A stretch of DNA of 64,000 nt from Umbelopsis ramanniana AG (GCF_025399195.1 NW_026252087.1:186001-250000), one strand, 5' to 3'; positions 45,411-58,234 are shown, numbered from the stretch's first letter. Made by a program: numbers and translations. Notes: a model not told the origin generated them from the sequence alone.

Positions 45411-47882
45411 TTTGCTAAATTCAATTATGCTACTGAGGTAGGGATTTTGCGTCTTGAAAACGATGTGAATATCAGATTTTCGCCGAGCAGGTTTCCCACT
45501 TATTCTGACATACCTTCAAGTCTTTTGTGCAGCAGATTGGTGTCTCTATCGACATGCTTTCATGCTCTACAGTGGCCCCTCGGCCGTCATTTAAATTATC
45601 TACAATCGCGTGGCATTTTGTCCTCCGCCGTCCGACTTCAGCCTTATCAGAAGTGTTGGCGACTACGTCTATCCAAAGAGGTGTACCATGGTCAACAAAA
45701 GGGTAAGAGCACGCCATTGGGAATTCGATTTTAGACATTCCCATGTCAATGATAGCGAAGAAAGATCCGTAAGGAATGTGGGATTCCAAAGTTTCCGCTT
45801 TCTAGGATTCCTGTTAAGAACGTGCCTTTTGACAGAAAAGGGACAGTGTTCAGCAGCAACGTCAGTTTCTAATAATCACTATCATTAGCTTACCTCCTGA
45901 AGATCCATCCCTTATTTTGAACCACCACTTTGTTTCTTAATGAGCCATGCTTTTTCTGATGGCACTGTAAGAAGGCTATATAATTCTTACATTGACCATT
46001 ATGTGCTTGAATTTTCCTGGATTTTGATCGTTCGGTGCTCAGGAATACAGAGTTGAGCTTGAGCTTGTGCCACGAAAAAAATAAATGCGGTTAATAATAG
46101 TATCAAACTTGAAATTACATGTCGTAAGCTTAAACCGACTTACACCTCCCTTCCAGTCTAACCATCGTCGATTTTTGTCATGATACTATGTCACGACCGA
46201 GTATTTCAGCTGTATTTTGTCCTTAATGAATAATGTAGAAACTCGCTCTGATTGCCAACCCATTCCCTGTTATACACTGTCGCACATGAAGTTGCACATG
46301 AAATCAGACACGCGTGGAGAAACCGCGATGTGGATTGCGGTATCCAAAACGTGTCCTACAATATAACTAGCGCTTCTCATTAATTGCTTGGAATTAGAGT
46401 TGAAAAACCTGTTTAAAAGCTATTTGTGCCACCTATGTCCATACACACAAATGCTGCTATTTTGACAAAGTAACGCTATGTACGCCTTCATGAATGTCTA
46501 AGTATTTCCAAAGTACTACCACAACATCAAATCTCAGGATAATATATTATTAAACCTGTGCTATAACCAGCCTCTTCTTGAGCTGGATGCCTTTCATGGT
46601 GGCGCTGTTACTGGTTGGTGCTTTCTGTAAACTCTGTCTGACTGCCGGCTGTAGCTAGCATTACTGATGAACTGGAATCTGATCTTACTATCTTTCAGGG
46701 TCTAGGGATGTACAGTTACCAAATAATAGGAGTCTAATGCAGTGGAGTCGCTGTCCTGAAATTTTCTTTTCATAGATCATTCAATGTACGAGCTCCTTAA
46801 CCATGATCGGCATCCCTTCATAAGCTGAGTCACAGCCGTAGAGACAAACACTGGTATACGGAAAGCACATGCCCAAATTCAGCTGTCGTACCGATGAGTT
46901 TTCCTTTCACCGTAGTTTTTACGTTCAAGCCGAATAGGTGTAAAGAAGACGCATAAAAGCAAGACGAAGTTTAATACAGCATTGAGGACCACATAACGAT
47001 CATTTTATTCATATTTGCTGGTTATAACTTTTGGGATTTACTCGCATTGAATCTGAAACGAAAATTATTGTCATAGTACATCAACATCTAAAATATCTAT
47101 TTTGTTAAATATTGTCATAACCTCAGTTTTTATATTGCTAGCACCTAGCATGACATAATTTTGCATTTGCGATTGGAATTGTAGTGCGGTATATATCAGC
47201 CAATTCAAATCATGTTATATTACAAATGTTTTTAACAGTAGTATAACTAATTCACAGCACCAGCTTGTTAATGACCAGGATAAAAGGTGTTTGTTGGAAA
47301 AATGTAAACTGAAGAAATAAAATTCTCAAATCTGTGAAATGTGTACGCGGTGGGATTTTTCATATAGACCAACAGGTATTTCTACCATTCATAATAAACG
47401 AAAAAGCTGTGATGTTTCTATCATTTACTGCTGAACATCGAGACTAAATCGAGGAATTAGCATGTCTCAAGTGGTGAGTTTTGATTTATTCTTCTTACTA
47501 GAATCGCAGTATGCATGGTCTTTACCTTTCAATTCGTTAATTGTCCGGTTGTCTTACAATACTCAAACTTGTTCCCCTTTTTATGAAAGCGGAAATGATT
47601 ATGGTATATGAAGCAGCCCTCTATACACTAACAAGTATTTTTCAATTCGATACCTGTGACAATGCTAATTGAGAGGCAAATACAAGGCTGGTTGGATGAC
47701 ATTTTTGATTCCAGTCGTGGCGAACTAAATGGTTGGTTGAGCCCCGCTTTGGCTGATGAAATTTGAATTTTGAATCCTGTCTACGTCATCATACGCGTTG
47801 CGCGTCTCAGATAGTCTCGGCTATTCAAGGTACGTCTGCTTGAATTCCCTCTAGTCCTTGTACAAAATCACTTTTACACAAA
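45411..47882. other. 2.5-kb region with no recognised gene
   Basis: Between the divergent GAR-domain and PUP3 genes. From about 45.9 to 47.9 kb neither strand has an open frame over 60 codons. A frame at 45472-45789 (-) overlaps an opposite-strand frame and cannot be spliced in phase to the GAR gene. The region near 47460 (CATGTCTCAAGTGGTGAGT) could be a non-coding or very short first exon. Nothing further is supported. Confidence 0.4.
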
Positions 47883-48917
47883 ATGGTAATAGTCATTTCC
47901 TCACACTTGTTGCAAAAAGGGATCGAGGTGCAAGCTGAATGCATCCATGAAGCACTGCATAGCTCGATGCCTTCTGGATTTGCCCTTTACTGACATTTTC
48001 TTACTCAGTCGATAATGGAATATAATGGAGGCTCGGTGGTAGCCATGGTTGGAAAGGGTTGCGTAGCCATTGCTTCAGACAAACGATTGGGTCAACAATT
48101 TATGACTGTTTCAACCAATTTCCAAAAGATCTTCCCTGCCAGTGAAAAGACCTACATTGGATTGCCCGGCCTTGCAACCGACGTCCTTACACTGTAAGCT
48201 ACTTGTCGATATTGACATATAATTCTCATGACAACACCTGTTAAGACTAATCATTCTTAGGTCCGAGCGATTCCGATTCAATATCAACATGTACAAAATG
48301 GAGGAGGAAAGAGATATTGAACCCAAAACAGTGGCACACATGATTTCTTCAACATTGTACCAACGACGGTACGATACGCTCTTTTTCTTAACATCAGTGG
48401 AATACAAGCTTGCTAAGTTACTTACTGTGCATTTAATCCGACAGATTTGGACCTTACTTTGTAGAGCCTGTCGTTGCTGGATTGAGCAAGGATAATACAC
48501 CTTTCATCTGCGCCATGGACCTTATTGGATGCATAAACTTTGCAAAAGATTTTGTTGTGAGCGGAACGGCGAGTCAGAACTTATACGGCATGTGTGAATC
48601 ACTTTGGGAACCTGATCTAGAACCCGAAGATCTGTTCGAGACAATCTCCCAAGCACTTTTGAATGCTCAAGACAGAGATGCTTTATCTGGATGGGGTGCT
48701 GTTGTTCACATTATGTATGTTTCAACGAATACTGTATTATTTTGGTAAATTGAATTATGTACTAATGCGTCTATGATTTCAGAACGCCAGACAAGGTCAT
48801 AACACGTTCGCTCAAGTCTCGTCAGGTGAGCAAAGAGAAATATGGTGTTGTAGGATGCAGCAGTACCTCTACAGTGAGACTAATAATCATTTTCATTCAC
48901 CCACATTTCAGGACTAA
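47883..48917 (+). CDS. PUP3: 20S proteasome subunit beta-3
   Basis: Six coding exons: 47883-47885 (ATG only), 48009-48193, 48261-48368, 48445-48714, 48783-48825 and 48912-48917 (GAC TAA); 204 aa. The protein starts [20 protein letters not shown], matching the human PSMB3 start MSIMSYNGG, which fixes the unusual first exon. Family blocks follow: [57 protein letters not shown] and SGWGAVVHI, ending RSLKSRQD like yeast Pup3 (MRQD). Beta-3 is a structural, catalytically inactive ring subunit and, as expected, lacks the propeptide and N-terminal Thr nucleophile. Confidence 0.95.
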
Positions 48918-49135
48918 ACCATCTGATGTATACGTTTCCTTTCTATATGCAATAAAATGCTTTAAATTCTCAACGTTGTATGGCGAGGCTTGTTGAACAT
49001 GAGTTGTCTACTAACCAAAATGTTAGAACCAAGTGCGACATATAGGCTCAAATAGTTCAATGAGAGAGAATGTATATTGAAGATTTTATAAAAGGGAAAA
49101 AGGTATGTGAAGTGATAGAAACAGAACTGTACAAA

Positions 49136-49720
49136 TTAATCGACCCAACGATGGCCGCAGGCCCTGTTACAGCAAACATAAAAAAGGGTCATTTTAGTAT
49201 CTGCTCGTCGCGCTGCCGACTGGAAGAACACCGCTTCCTGGTAACCGCAACGAGGGCAGGCAGTAGTGGTTCGTGGCTATGACAATAGAAGAAATATGAA
49301 TGAGTTTCATTTCAGCGTCAGCTTAGACAAAAAGACCATGAACATACCAAAGTGGGATCAGCACTAAGATCAGTCAACACCATGGTTTGTTCACTATAGT
49401 TAGGAAAATGGGCGGTCAGATCAGAAAGCTGGTTGGAACGGATGGAACAGCAAGATCAAAGCAAAAAACAGCGAGTGTGATTACATACGAAGGAGCATGC
49501 ACGATTTCGTGTCGGTAAACGCAGTTGTTATCAGCATCCTCTTCGAAATGACAGTTGCGGCAAGCAAATAGTAGTTTGCGATTAGTCTTGTCTTCTCTCG
49601 GGTACAACATGTTGTTGCTAAGATAAACGACAGAGATCAATAACGAATTAGGGTATAATGGTTCTCAAGTATACCATATCCACGATCATACCATTCCGAA
49701 CAGTACTTGAAGCTTGCCAT
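49136..49720 (-). CDS. RPB9: RNA polymerase II subunit RPB9
   Basis: Four exons: 49692-49720, 49489-49617, 49348-49393 and 49136-49276; 114 aa. The N-terminal zinc ribbon is CSEC...CRNC within [16 protein letters not shown], then LLFACRNC. The YRHEIVHAP segment and the linker [14 protein letters not shown] are typical of RPB9. The C-terminal TFIIS-like ribbon has CPRCG and [13 protein letters not shown] (Cys-x4-Cys as in human RPB9). RPB9 affects start-site choice, elongation fidelity and interaction with TFIIS. The 29-nt first exon was located by the need to supply MASFKYCSE. Divergent from the MidA-type gene. Confidence 0.96.
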
Positions 49721-49877
49721 GTTGATGACCAAAGCTTACTGCGAAGGAATGGCAAACAACGCTTCAAATTTGAAGACGACCCATTACGGACGCACGTGAC
49801 CTTAGTGAAATTTTCAAACCTCGACAGTTTTGTACTTCCAGGCCCGTCAGTGCAGTCGAGGGAAAAAGTTCATAATA
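49721..49877. promoter_or_regulatory. 157-bp bidirectional spacer, RPB9 and MidA-type gene
   Basis: The two start codons are only 157 bp apart and point away from each other, so the promoters must overlap. No TATA box is visible. Confidence 0.55.
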
Positions 49878-51535
49878 ATGAAACGATTTGCAGGATCGGT
49901 CGTACGCCGAATCCCCAGCGTTTCTACAAGGTGGAGCTCACGGTGTCACCAACTACGCAACTCCAACGTTTGGCTAGAACATCGACGCCAACTTCATCAA
50001 TCCAGGCTACTTCTTTCGGCTGAGAAGGTGGTCAAGCCTGTGTTCATTCCCTTCCTTTCACCTCCAGAGGATGAAGATCACGATTACGAAAACTACCGAC
50101 GTGCCACTGCCAAGGATATTGCACCATTGTCAGAACTTCCCACGCGCACGAAGATGCTTGTTAGAGACTTCATAGACAATTCGCTATACAATCCAAACTA
50201 TGGCTACTTTTCCAAGCAAGCTGTCATTTTTTCCCCAGAGAAGGACTTTGAGTTTTCACAAATGAGGGACCACCTCCACTTCATGAATCTAATTGCCAAA
50301 AAGTACAAGGAAATAGAAGGCGATGTCGATGAGGTAGATGAAGTTGCGAGACAGGTCTGGCATACACCTACAGAGTTATTTAAGGTCAGTCTCGCTTTCA
50401 TGTGCCTGGGGTACGTGTTGGAGGCGTCAATTAACTTGTGCCATTTCAGCCCTGGTATGGTTATGCTATAGCAAAGTACCTTGTTACCGAATACAAGTTG
50501 AACTTGTATCCCAACAAGGATTTGATCATTTTCGAAATGGGTGCCGGTAACGGAACTTTGATGTTGAACATATTAGATTATATTCAAAAGTATGAACCTT
50601 CGGTCTACAAGAGGACCCGGTACAATATTATTGAAATCTCGCAAAAGCTGGCTGAACGACAATACCAGCGTCATGATGTTAGAGACGCTCAACACCGACA
50701 TCACTGCGTTGAAATCATCAACAAGAGTATCTTCGATTGGGATGTTGATGTAGAGGACGATTGTTTCTTTGTTGGCATGGAAGTTATTGTAAGTGAAATT
50801 GTTTATCACCTATGAATCAAATTGGATTCATTTCGTTTTCTCTGGCTTGGTTTCATTACCCCTCGTACTGAACGAAGAATCGGTTTACAGGATAATTTTG
50901 CACATGATCTCATACGGTACGATACAGAGACCATGCAACCCTTTCAAGCATTGGTCAGCGTAGATGACGAAGGAAATTACTCCGAGATCTATGAACCAGT
51001 TGGAAGCGATCCGTTGATTGCACGGTACTTGGCCCTGCGTAAATCCACGATGTACCGCACTCCTGTATTGAACCATCACCTGCTCCAACGAATCATCAAC
51101 ATGTTTCCCTTCTCACCAAATCTTTCTGCACCTGAGTTCATACCAACCAAGCTTCTGCTGCTCTTGGAAACCTTGAACAAGCGCTTTCCCAAGCACCGAC
51201 TGGTCTTGTCTGATTTCTCATCTCTACCGAATGCTATTGAAGGTGTAGATGCTCCGGTGGTCCAAACTCGCTACAAGGGTTCTATGGTTCCATGCTCAAC
51301 ATACATGGTTCAACCAGGATGGTTTGATATTTTCTTCCCAACTAATTGGGAGCTGTTGCGCGACATGTATTTGTCCATCTGCCGTGGCTCGCGGGCTGGT
51401 AACGACAAGGCGGTCAAGGTACTTACGCATAAGGACTTCTGTCAGCGGTATGGCGAAATAGAGAGAACCAAGACTCAGAGCGGGGAAAATCCCATGCTCA
51501 TGTATTATGAAAATGTAAAAATGCTACTTACGTAG
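49878..51535 (+). CDS. MidA/NDUFAF7-type mitochondrial SAM methyltransferase, 496 aa
   Basis: Three exons: 49878-50384, 50450-50788 and 50891-51535. The N-terminal ~45 residues are Arg/Ser-rich (MKRFAGSVVRRIPSVSTRW), a mitochondrial presequence. The family blocks include FIDNSLYNPNYGYFSKQA, WHTPTELFKPWYGYAIAKY, the SAM-binding loop IIFEMGAGNGTLMLNILDY and MEVIDNFAHD. NDUFAF7 methylates an arginine of complex I subunit NDUFS2 during assembly. This protein belongs to the same Methyltransf_28 (DUF185) superfamily, but the usual NEFFDALP block is replaced by GMEVIDNFAHD. It could therefore be a fungal-specific branch with another substrate. The ATG at 49878 gives the presequence; the frame extends upstream into the promoter. 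Confidence 0.88.
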
Positions 51536-52209
51536 ATATAGTTTATACACCAGTGTTATTTCCTATCTCCCTAGCTCAAATTCAAAAAAGACAAGACAAT
51601 GAACCCATCAGCAGTGTATGAATGAAATGCTAGAAGGATCGATGCGGCTTGTGGAAGAATCTTCTCCTAAACAATGTTCTATTCTTGAACTTGTATTTAA
51701 CCTTCTTTGGAGGGATGAAAACTTTACTTCGCTGAGTCGGACTGTGAGAGTCAGCCGGTATGCATTTGTCTCAGTGACTTGCATACGTACTTCTCCACTT
51801 TTGCTGTAGTTTCAACTGCTGGAGTCGAAAGCTAATTACGTTCTGCAATATGCCAGTATTAAAAATTACTTGAGGGAACGAAAGTTAGAAGATCGACGAT
51901 GCAAAAATATAGCATGGGCAAGTGTATACAAACATGCGAAATACCAAAGCTATGTTTTTGTAGCATTCACCAACTGTCAAATGAACGTCAGCAGATTGGT
52001 AAAACGCGGGGAGAATGGTTTCACACGGTTTCGGTAATAGCTATGCATGATGAATATGGCAAATAATAGGTACAGATCAAAGTAGGAAAGGTCTCATCTT
52101 TTACTGTTGTGGTGGGGGGGATTACAAAGAGGAGGTGGGGAGAATTTCCCCGCTCCCATTGCTTCTCTTCTTTCATTTTTGGGCTTGCTATTAGTAGCTT
52201 CTCGTACCT
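51536..52209. other. Spacer upstream of the acid trehalase gene
   Basis: 3' flank of the MidA-type gene then the trehalase promoter; a G/A-rich stretch lies near 52108-52145. No TATA box or coding sequence recognised. Confidence 0.45.
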
Positions 52210-55200
52210 ATGATTCTTCGTCCTCTGCAATTAGTCGCAGGACTTGTTCTACTCGCCAGTTCAGCAGCATCTAGATATATTAAACGAGATGCAGAAGAAA
52301 GCTCAGATTCAGACGGATGGACTCTAAGTACAACTACTCTTAACACCACTGCTTTCCAAAGTGAAGCCTACGTCGCAAATGGCTATATTGGCGCCCGACT
52401 TCCTGTAGAAGGCGTTGGATTGAAGGTGTACCCTGCCATTAACTATACCGCAATGAACGGAACCCAAGGATGGCCACTGTTCACATTGAGACAAACCGCC
52501 TCCATTGTTGCAGGTTTCTATGACCAACAAGGGCCGACCAGAGGTACCAATTTTGTGAGTACCGGCAAGAATGCTATTCGTGCAAATTAAATTTTAAGTA
52601 ACATTACTAATTATTGTGGATGCTGAAGGACCAAACCGGTGGCGAACAAGTCATATCCCTTCTACCAACTTGGACTTCTTTGTATCTGACTGTCGCTCCT
52701 TCTGGAGCTGCGGATAATACGTCATCTTCCAAGGATTTGGCTACATACCGTGTCGGGGTAGACGCTAGCCAGATAAAGTCGTACAAGCAATCCCTATCCC
52801 TACGTAATGGAATAGTCGAGACGACCGTTACCTGGGCACCGTTCGACTCCAATTCAGACAAAGATACTTCCTCTATTGAATTGGTTTACACCGTTTTGGC
52901 CCATCGCGAACGCCCTACTTTAGGCTTAGTTCGCCTGGATGTCAGCGGTCTAAAGGATGGTCAGCAAGTAATTATTACCGATGTATTGGATGGCGCCGGA
53001 GCGCAAAGAGTCGAAAAGGAACAGGCGGGTAAACTTAATGACGATGAGCTGGAGTATGGTATATACTCGGCTGTCAATCCGTTGGGAATAGATAACGTCA
53101 CCGCGTGGGAGATCTCCACGCTAGAGTTTACTGACGGAAGCAATATTCAAGAAACGGAAGTCCCTCAAAGCATCGACTTGGGAACCAATAAGTCAACCGC
53201 TGCTCAAGCATACTCATTGACTGCGGATGGCAGCGGATGTATCTCCGTGTTCAAGGCCGTAGGCATCGCTTCATCGGATGCTTTCGCCGACGAAGAGAAA
53301 TCCACTGCTCTTACTACCGCCAAGGAAGCTAAGCAAAGCGGCTGGGAAAAACTGGTTTCTGAACACAAAGATGCCTGGGAAACCCTTTGGAGCGAGGGAG
53401 GCGAGATTGACATTCTTGGTGCAAAGAAATCAAATGAAAATAACCTATTGGGAGAACTACAAACCACTGCGAGATCTAGTCTCTTCCATCTTCTCTCTAA
53501 TATTCGAAATGGTAACGAAGGAACAGGATTAGGCGACAATAGTATCGCCCCTGCTGGACTTACATCGGATTCTTATGCTGGAGGTATCTTTTGGGATGCT
53601 GAAACATGGATGTACCCTTCGTTACTGTCGCTCTTCCCTGACTACGCTATGAGCATCAACAACTACAGAAGCAAAAATTTGGGTGCAGCTATGGAGAATG
53701 TCAAACAATTTAACCGATCTGGCTTATTGTATCCTTGGGTTTCATTTAGATATGGAAACTGTACTGGTAAGCGCAAATTATGTTCCTAACATGATTATTC
53801 CTGTCCATGGTTCTTCTGATCTGACATTTTACTCATAGGAATTGGACCTTGCTATGATTATGAATACCATTTAAATAACGATATTGCGCTTTCGCAATGG
53901 CAGTATTTCCTTGTGACTGATAACAAGACCTGGTTGGAAGAGAAGGCTTATCCCATCATGAAAGGGGTGTCTGAATTTTGGGCCAGCCAAGTCATTAAAA
54001 ACTCCACCACAGGGTAAGTTGACACTAGCTATTTTTTTTTCTTTCAATTTCTTTGAATCACGGCATTCACATGTGCTGACAAAAACAATAACGTTCTCAC
54101 AGTACTTATCAGACTCGCAATGAAGTAAGTCCTCACTATGAACATTCAGTTAACTTCAAAAGCGAATACTAACTCAGTTTAAACTTTTCAAATAGACTGA
54201 TCCCGACGAGTACGCGAATTTCCAAGACAATGCTGCCTTCACGGATGCGGGTGTGGCGATTACGCTTCGTAATAGTATTAAAGCAGCTTCGATTCTTGGT
54301 AAATCAAAGGATGTTCCCGGCAACTGGAGCGAAATAGCGAGTAACATCGATATTTTATACGAACCTGCAAGTGACGTTGTTCTTGAATACGAAGGGTTCA
54401 ATGCCTCAACCCCTGTCAAGCAAGCGGACGTTGTATTGTTGATCTACCCACTGGAATACAGTGTACGTGATGCTACCGAGGATCTTGCCTTCTACGCTGG
54501 TGCCAACAGCCCCAAAGGCCCAGGAATGACTTACTCCATCTTCAGCATCGACTCCGCTCAGTTGTCAACCCAAGGCTGTGAGTCGTACACATACTTATTG
54601 CAGAGCAGCGAGCCCTATGTTCGTGGCCCATTCGCTCAGTTCTCTGAGCAGACAACGGATATCTATGCTGACAACGGTGGCACCAATCCTGCCTACACGT
54701 TCTTGACTGGCCACGGCGGATACTTGCAAGTCTGGACTCACGGCTTCACTGGATATCGACCTCGTTATGACTGCTTCTACTTGGATCCTTCACTTCCTCC
54801 TCAATTGGCCCCAGATGGGTATACTGCTAAAGGCATGAAATGGCAAGGCAGCGTTTTTGATGTCACCATCGCTGGAGAAGACACTACTATTCATCATCGA
54901 TCTGGTGGCTCTGACGCTAATGTGTGCATCGGTGATAGGAACAAGAAGAGCGGTAATTAGTAAGTGAAACTTATAAGAGACCTTTTTTTTTATAGATGCA
55001 TTGCTCATAAATACTAATATGATGCTTCTGTTATACAAGTTCACTTGGTGTAGGCGATTCCCTTACTGTACCGACGTATAGAAGCGATCTTAATGGTACT
55101 GTTGTTGCCGGAAACAAAGCACAATGTCCATCTGGCGTGTCCACAAATGCAGCAATTGAGCCTGGCCAATATGCTCTTGCAGCTGTTGACGGCTCCAATG

Positions 55201-55565
55201 CTACGTACTGGCGTCCGGATAGCAAGTCTGCAGCGTCGATTGTCATTGATCTGGGTAAAAGCCAGACCATCTCCGGCTTCCATTTCAACTTCAACAATAA
55301 CCCCCCAACCAGTTATACTGTGTATGCTGGTATAGCTAACACGACGCAGGGGTTGAAGCAGGTTGCCAAGGTCGACAAGGTCACAATTACTGCTCCCTAT
55401 GACCCTGAAAATGCCGATCAAGTACAAGTGCGACTTGGTAATGTCAGCGATGTATCACTCTCAAAGTCTATCAAAGCACGTTATGTACAGTTGGAAGTTG
55501 AAGGTACTCAGACGGATGATGGTACAATGGCTGGAGCTACTGTTGCGGAGATTGCCGTCATCTAA
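52210..55565 (+). CDS. ATH1: Secreted/vacuolar acid trehalase, GH65
   Basis: Six exons: 52210-52554, 52629-53766, 53839-54013, 54103-54124 (22 nt), 54196-54959 and 55040-55565; 989 aa. Residues 1-21 are a signal peptide (MILRPLQLVAGLVLLASSAA), followed by a Lys-Arg processing site (YIKRDAEE). The GH65 N domain has AYVANGYIGARLPVEGVG. The catalytic (alpha/alpha)6 barrel includes YAGGIFWDAETWMYPSLL and the general-acid region CYDYEYHLNNDIALSQW (Glu in YEYH). LTGHGGYLQVWTHGFTGYRP lies near the end of the barrel. A C-terminal beta-sandwich with ATYWRPDSKSAASIVIDLG resembles F5/8-type carbohydrate-binding modules, as in other fungal acid trehalases. It hydrolyses external or vacuolar trehalose to glucose. 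Exon 2's acceptor (CTGAAG, 52628) is the least certain join. Confidence 0.93.
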
Positions 55566-55852
55566 GCGCTGTTAATGATCATTATGAATACAGCTTGATC
55601 CATTTGGGCTATACATGAGTAACATACTTGTTATACCGTGTATTTCCATACATCTGTTATTTTATATCTAAACAATCTGTATGCTACTTTTATTATATTA
55701 AACTACCGAATAAAGACGAAACGAAGTGCAAAAGACGTTTTGAAAAAGCGATATAATTCATTTCTCGATTATGTTCCGCAGGTAATATGTAAAATTGATC
55801 GTCAGGGTATAGAAAGAAAGGATATATACACAGATTTTTGTCCATGAAATTT

Positions 55853-58008
55853 TCAAATTCGTAGAGAATCTCGAAACGAACGAAGCTTATGTCTTGTGCC
55901 AAGTCGAGTTTGGTCCTTCGAAGAAGAGACAGCATTTAAGGATTGTGGCAAATTTGATTCAATTTCAGGAACAGTATCAGGATCAGCTGCTAGAGTGTGC
56001 CAAAATGTGTAAGCGGCGAAACGTTTACCAAAAAAGACACCCGCAGCACTTACCGAGATCGTATCGATCGACAATAGGCAGCTTGGTATCCTCAGCGCAG
56101 TCTTCAAACACACTTATACGCCGAGCATAGTTCCGCTTATATGTAGATTGTTGTGGGCTGGAAGCGCGTCGTACTATGTACCTTTTGACGGGAGATCTCC
56201 TCTTCAGCATTGAATGGTTCTCTGGAATGCTCTCATGCAAAGCAAAGTTGGCTATGGCTGGTTCCATTATGTTTACTTTGTGTGTTGCACTTGACCTTCG
56301 TTTAGGAGCTGTTAATGAAACGCTTCTTGTGACAGTTTCGGCTGGAACAAGCTCAGTGGGATGCAACATGGAAAATGAGGCACGTTGGCGAAATATGCTG
56401 AACCTCGGACTGAAAGCCTCCGCTTCTTCGTCAGTATCACTTTCACTGCTATCTTCTGTTTGTCTCAAGAGGTCTGCAAAAGTAATATTTGACGTTGCTG
56501 GATTGGATGTCATGACAGGTATCGGCGGTTCTACAGTTTGTGGGTGCACTAGTATGATGGGGACCTCTACCAACGTCTCTATGCTGAATTCACCCATACT
56601 GTTAATGTTGTCCATTACATAAACAAATCATATATATTAAAACATACCCTTTAGATGTTTCGATGGACGCTTGGATTGCGTACGATACATCTATTAAGTC
56701 ATGATCTTTGACAGTGATATGCTGAAGCTGTGGACATATTTTAATTCTACTTTCCTTTGCACGGATTGAAAGACGCAGTATTTGACCTACCATAGTTTGC
56801 AACTCCAATACAACATTCTCTTTTACACCACTCGCAAGCCCGTTAAACCAGCCAAGAGAAGAGATAGAGGTGGTACTGACAACATCACACAGCGAGCTGA
56901 CAGGCATTAGTTGAAAGCTTTGGCTTAAATTTGAATACGTATTTTGTCGCCTAAGGAGGATTAATTTGATGTCCTTGAGCTAATGGGGGCGAACTCAGTA
57001 AAAAGCTGATACAGCTCATTGTGAATTAGTACTTACAGTCACTTCCGTTTCGTTGTTGATTTGAAGAGAGCAAAAGATGGGAGATCCGGATGCCCATACT
57101 CGCCTCTGTATTGATAATTGTAATTTGACATTGCCTTCACCGTATTTACTGAAGTCAATGGAGTTATTCTCAGTTAAGTGTGAATATAACGACTTTTCTC
57201 TGGATGCCAAGTTTCCAATATTTGCACGCACGATGACTTCCTCTTCAATAACAGTCAAGTCGCCATGGCCATTCCTACCAGTTTGTTTGACACTGTCGTC
57301 ACATAAAGATAAAATGACAATATTAGCACAATACGATGCACATATTGATATAAAGACCGCCCCTGACATACCCTCGGATGACATAATAAACTTTGCTAAT
57401 GTTGTCACTATAAGATCCTTGCAACCAGTCTGGTAAACTCAATTGAAAAGATATCCATGGTTTTGATTTTCCTCGCAAAGAATTTTGGCAAAAGGTCCAG
57501 TCATCGATGCCTTGCTTATAAAAGCCATGTCGATGCGTTTGCCTTCCGCGCCTAGTAATGTCAATCACCTCTGTTGTATATAGACGTATGATCAGTCACT
57601 ATACCAATTGCACTTAAATTATATACCCATGACAGCCATACCCTCAACTCCAATGATTTCGAGTATCAGAGATTGGGCTGAATGGTGGTCTAATTTTGTT
57701 TTTGGTGGTACTTGGATTCTCCCGGCGATGGTCTTGCCAGCCATAGCGCATGGAGTAGTGATAAAAATACCTCTTGTCGATGGCATTGTTGATTGTATCG
57801 GCGGGTCAGGATGTTCTATAGGGCTATTCTTCCAGCCTTGAGGTAAAGGGGATACTCTGGGACTCGCCGTTTGGTTCGGACTTGAAGACAAACGCAAACT
57901 TGTCAGGACGCCAGTCCGCCAAATCCTTCGAGACTCGCCAGGCCCTATCGAAGCCTTTGAACTGTCGCTGTAGGACGATGTGCATGAATTGCTGGACAGA
58001 ATACTCAT
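55853..58008 (-). CDS. Alpha-arrestin (ART-type) trafficking adaptor, 615 aa
   Basis: Six exons: 57627-58008, 57372-57570, 57037-57292, 56648-56979, 56054-56598 and 55986-55853. The arrestin N domain shows GIFITTPCAMAGKTIAGRI, PWISFQLSLPDWLQGSYSD and KVYYVIRGVK. The C domain shows LQLSIQRRVWASGSPIFC, VSYAIQASIETSKG and the final strand EVPIILVHPQ. Alpha-arrestins link plasma-membrane permeases or receptors to Rsp5 ubiquitin ligase. Here the usual PPxY ligase-binding motif is not evident in the Ser-rich N-terminal leader or in the ~230-residue C-terminal tail, which is Ser/Arg-rich with an acidic patch (SSESDTDEEAEAF). The last exon was chosen by the CTAGCAG acceptor that keeps a long frame. 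It converges on the trehalase gene with 287 bp between stops. Confidence 0.82.
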
Positions 58009-58234
58009 TGAGTACGATTCGGAATATTTAAGTAGCTACTGGTGATTTCTTGTCATTGGAACATTATATTGAAGGTTATATATACATGTGTGTACATCGT
58101 ATAATATAGGTTCAGAATGAAATGGGGTGAAAGCAAACAAAATAATTACATAGATGAGAGTTGTATTATTCCGAAAAAATAAAATTTGACTGTACAGTAT
58201 ATTAGGATATAGCCCATTAAACTATGATTAGATT

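Noticed and set aside
45472-45789. 106-codon minus-strand frame upstream of the GAR-domain gene
   Set aside because: Its only good donor (GAAG|GTATGT) leaves phase 0, while all acceptors before the GAR frame need phase 2; an opposite-strand frame of similar length covers the same bases.
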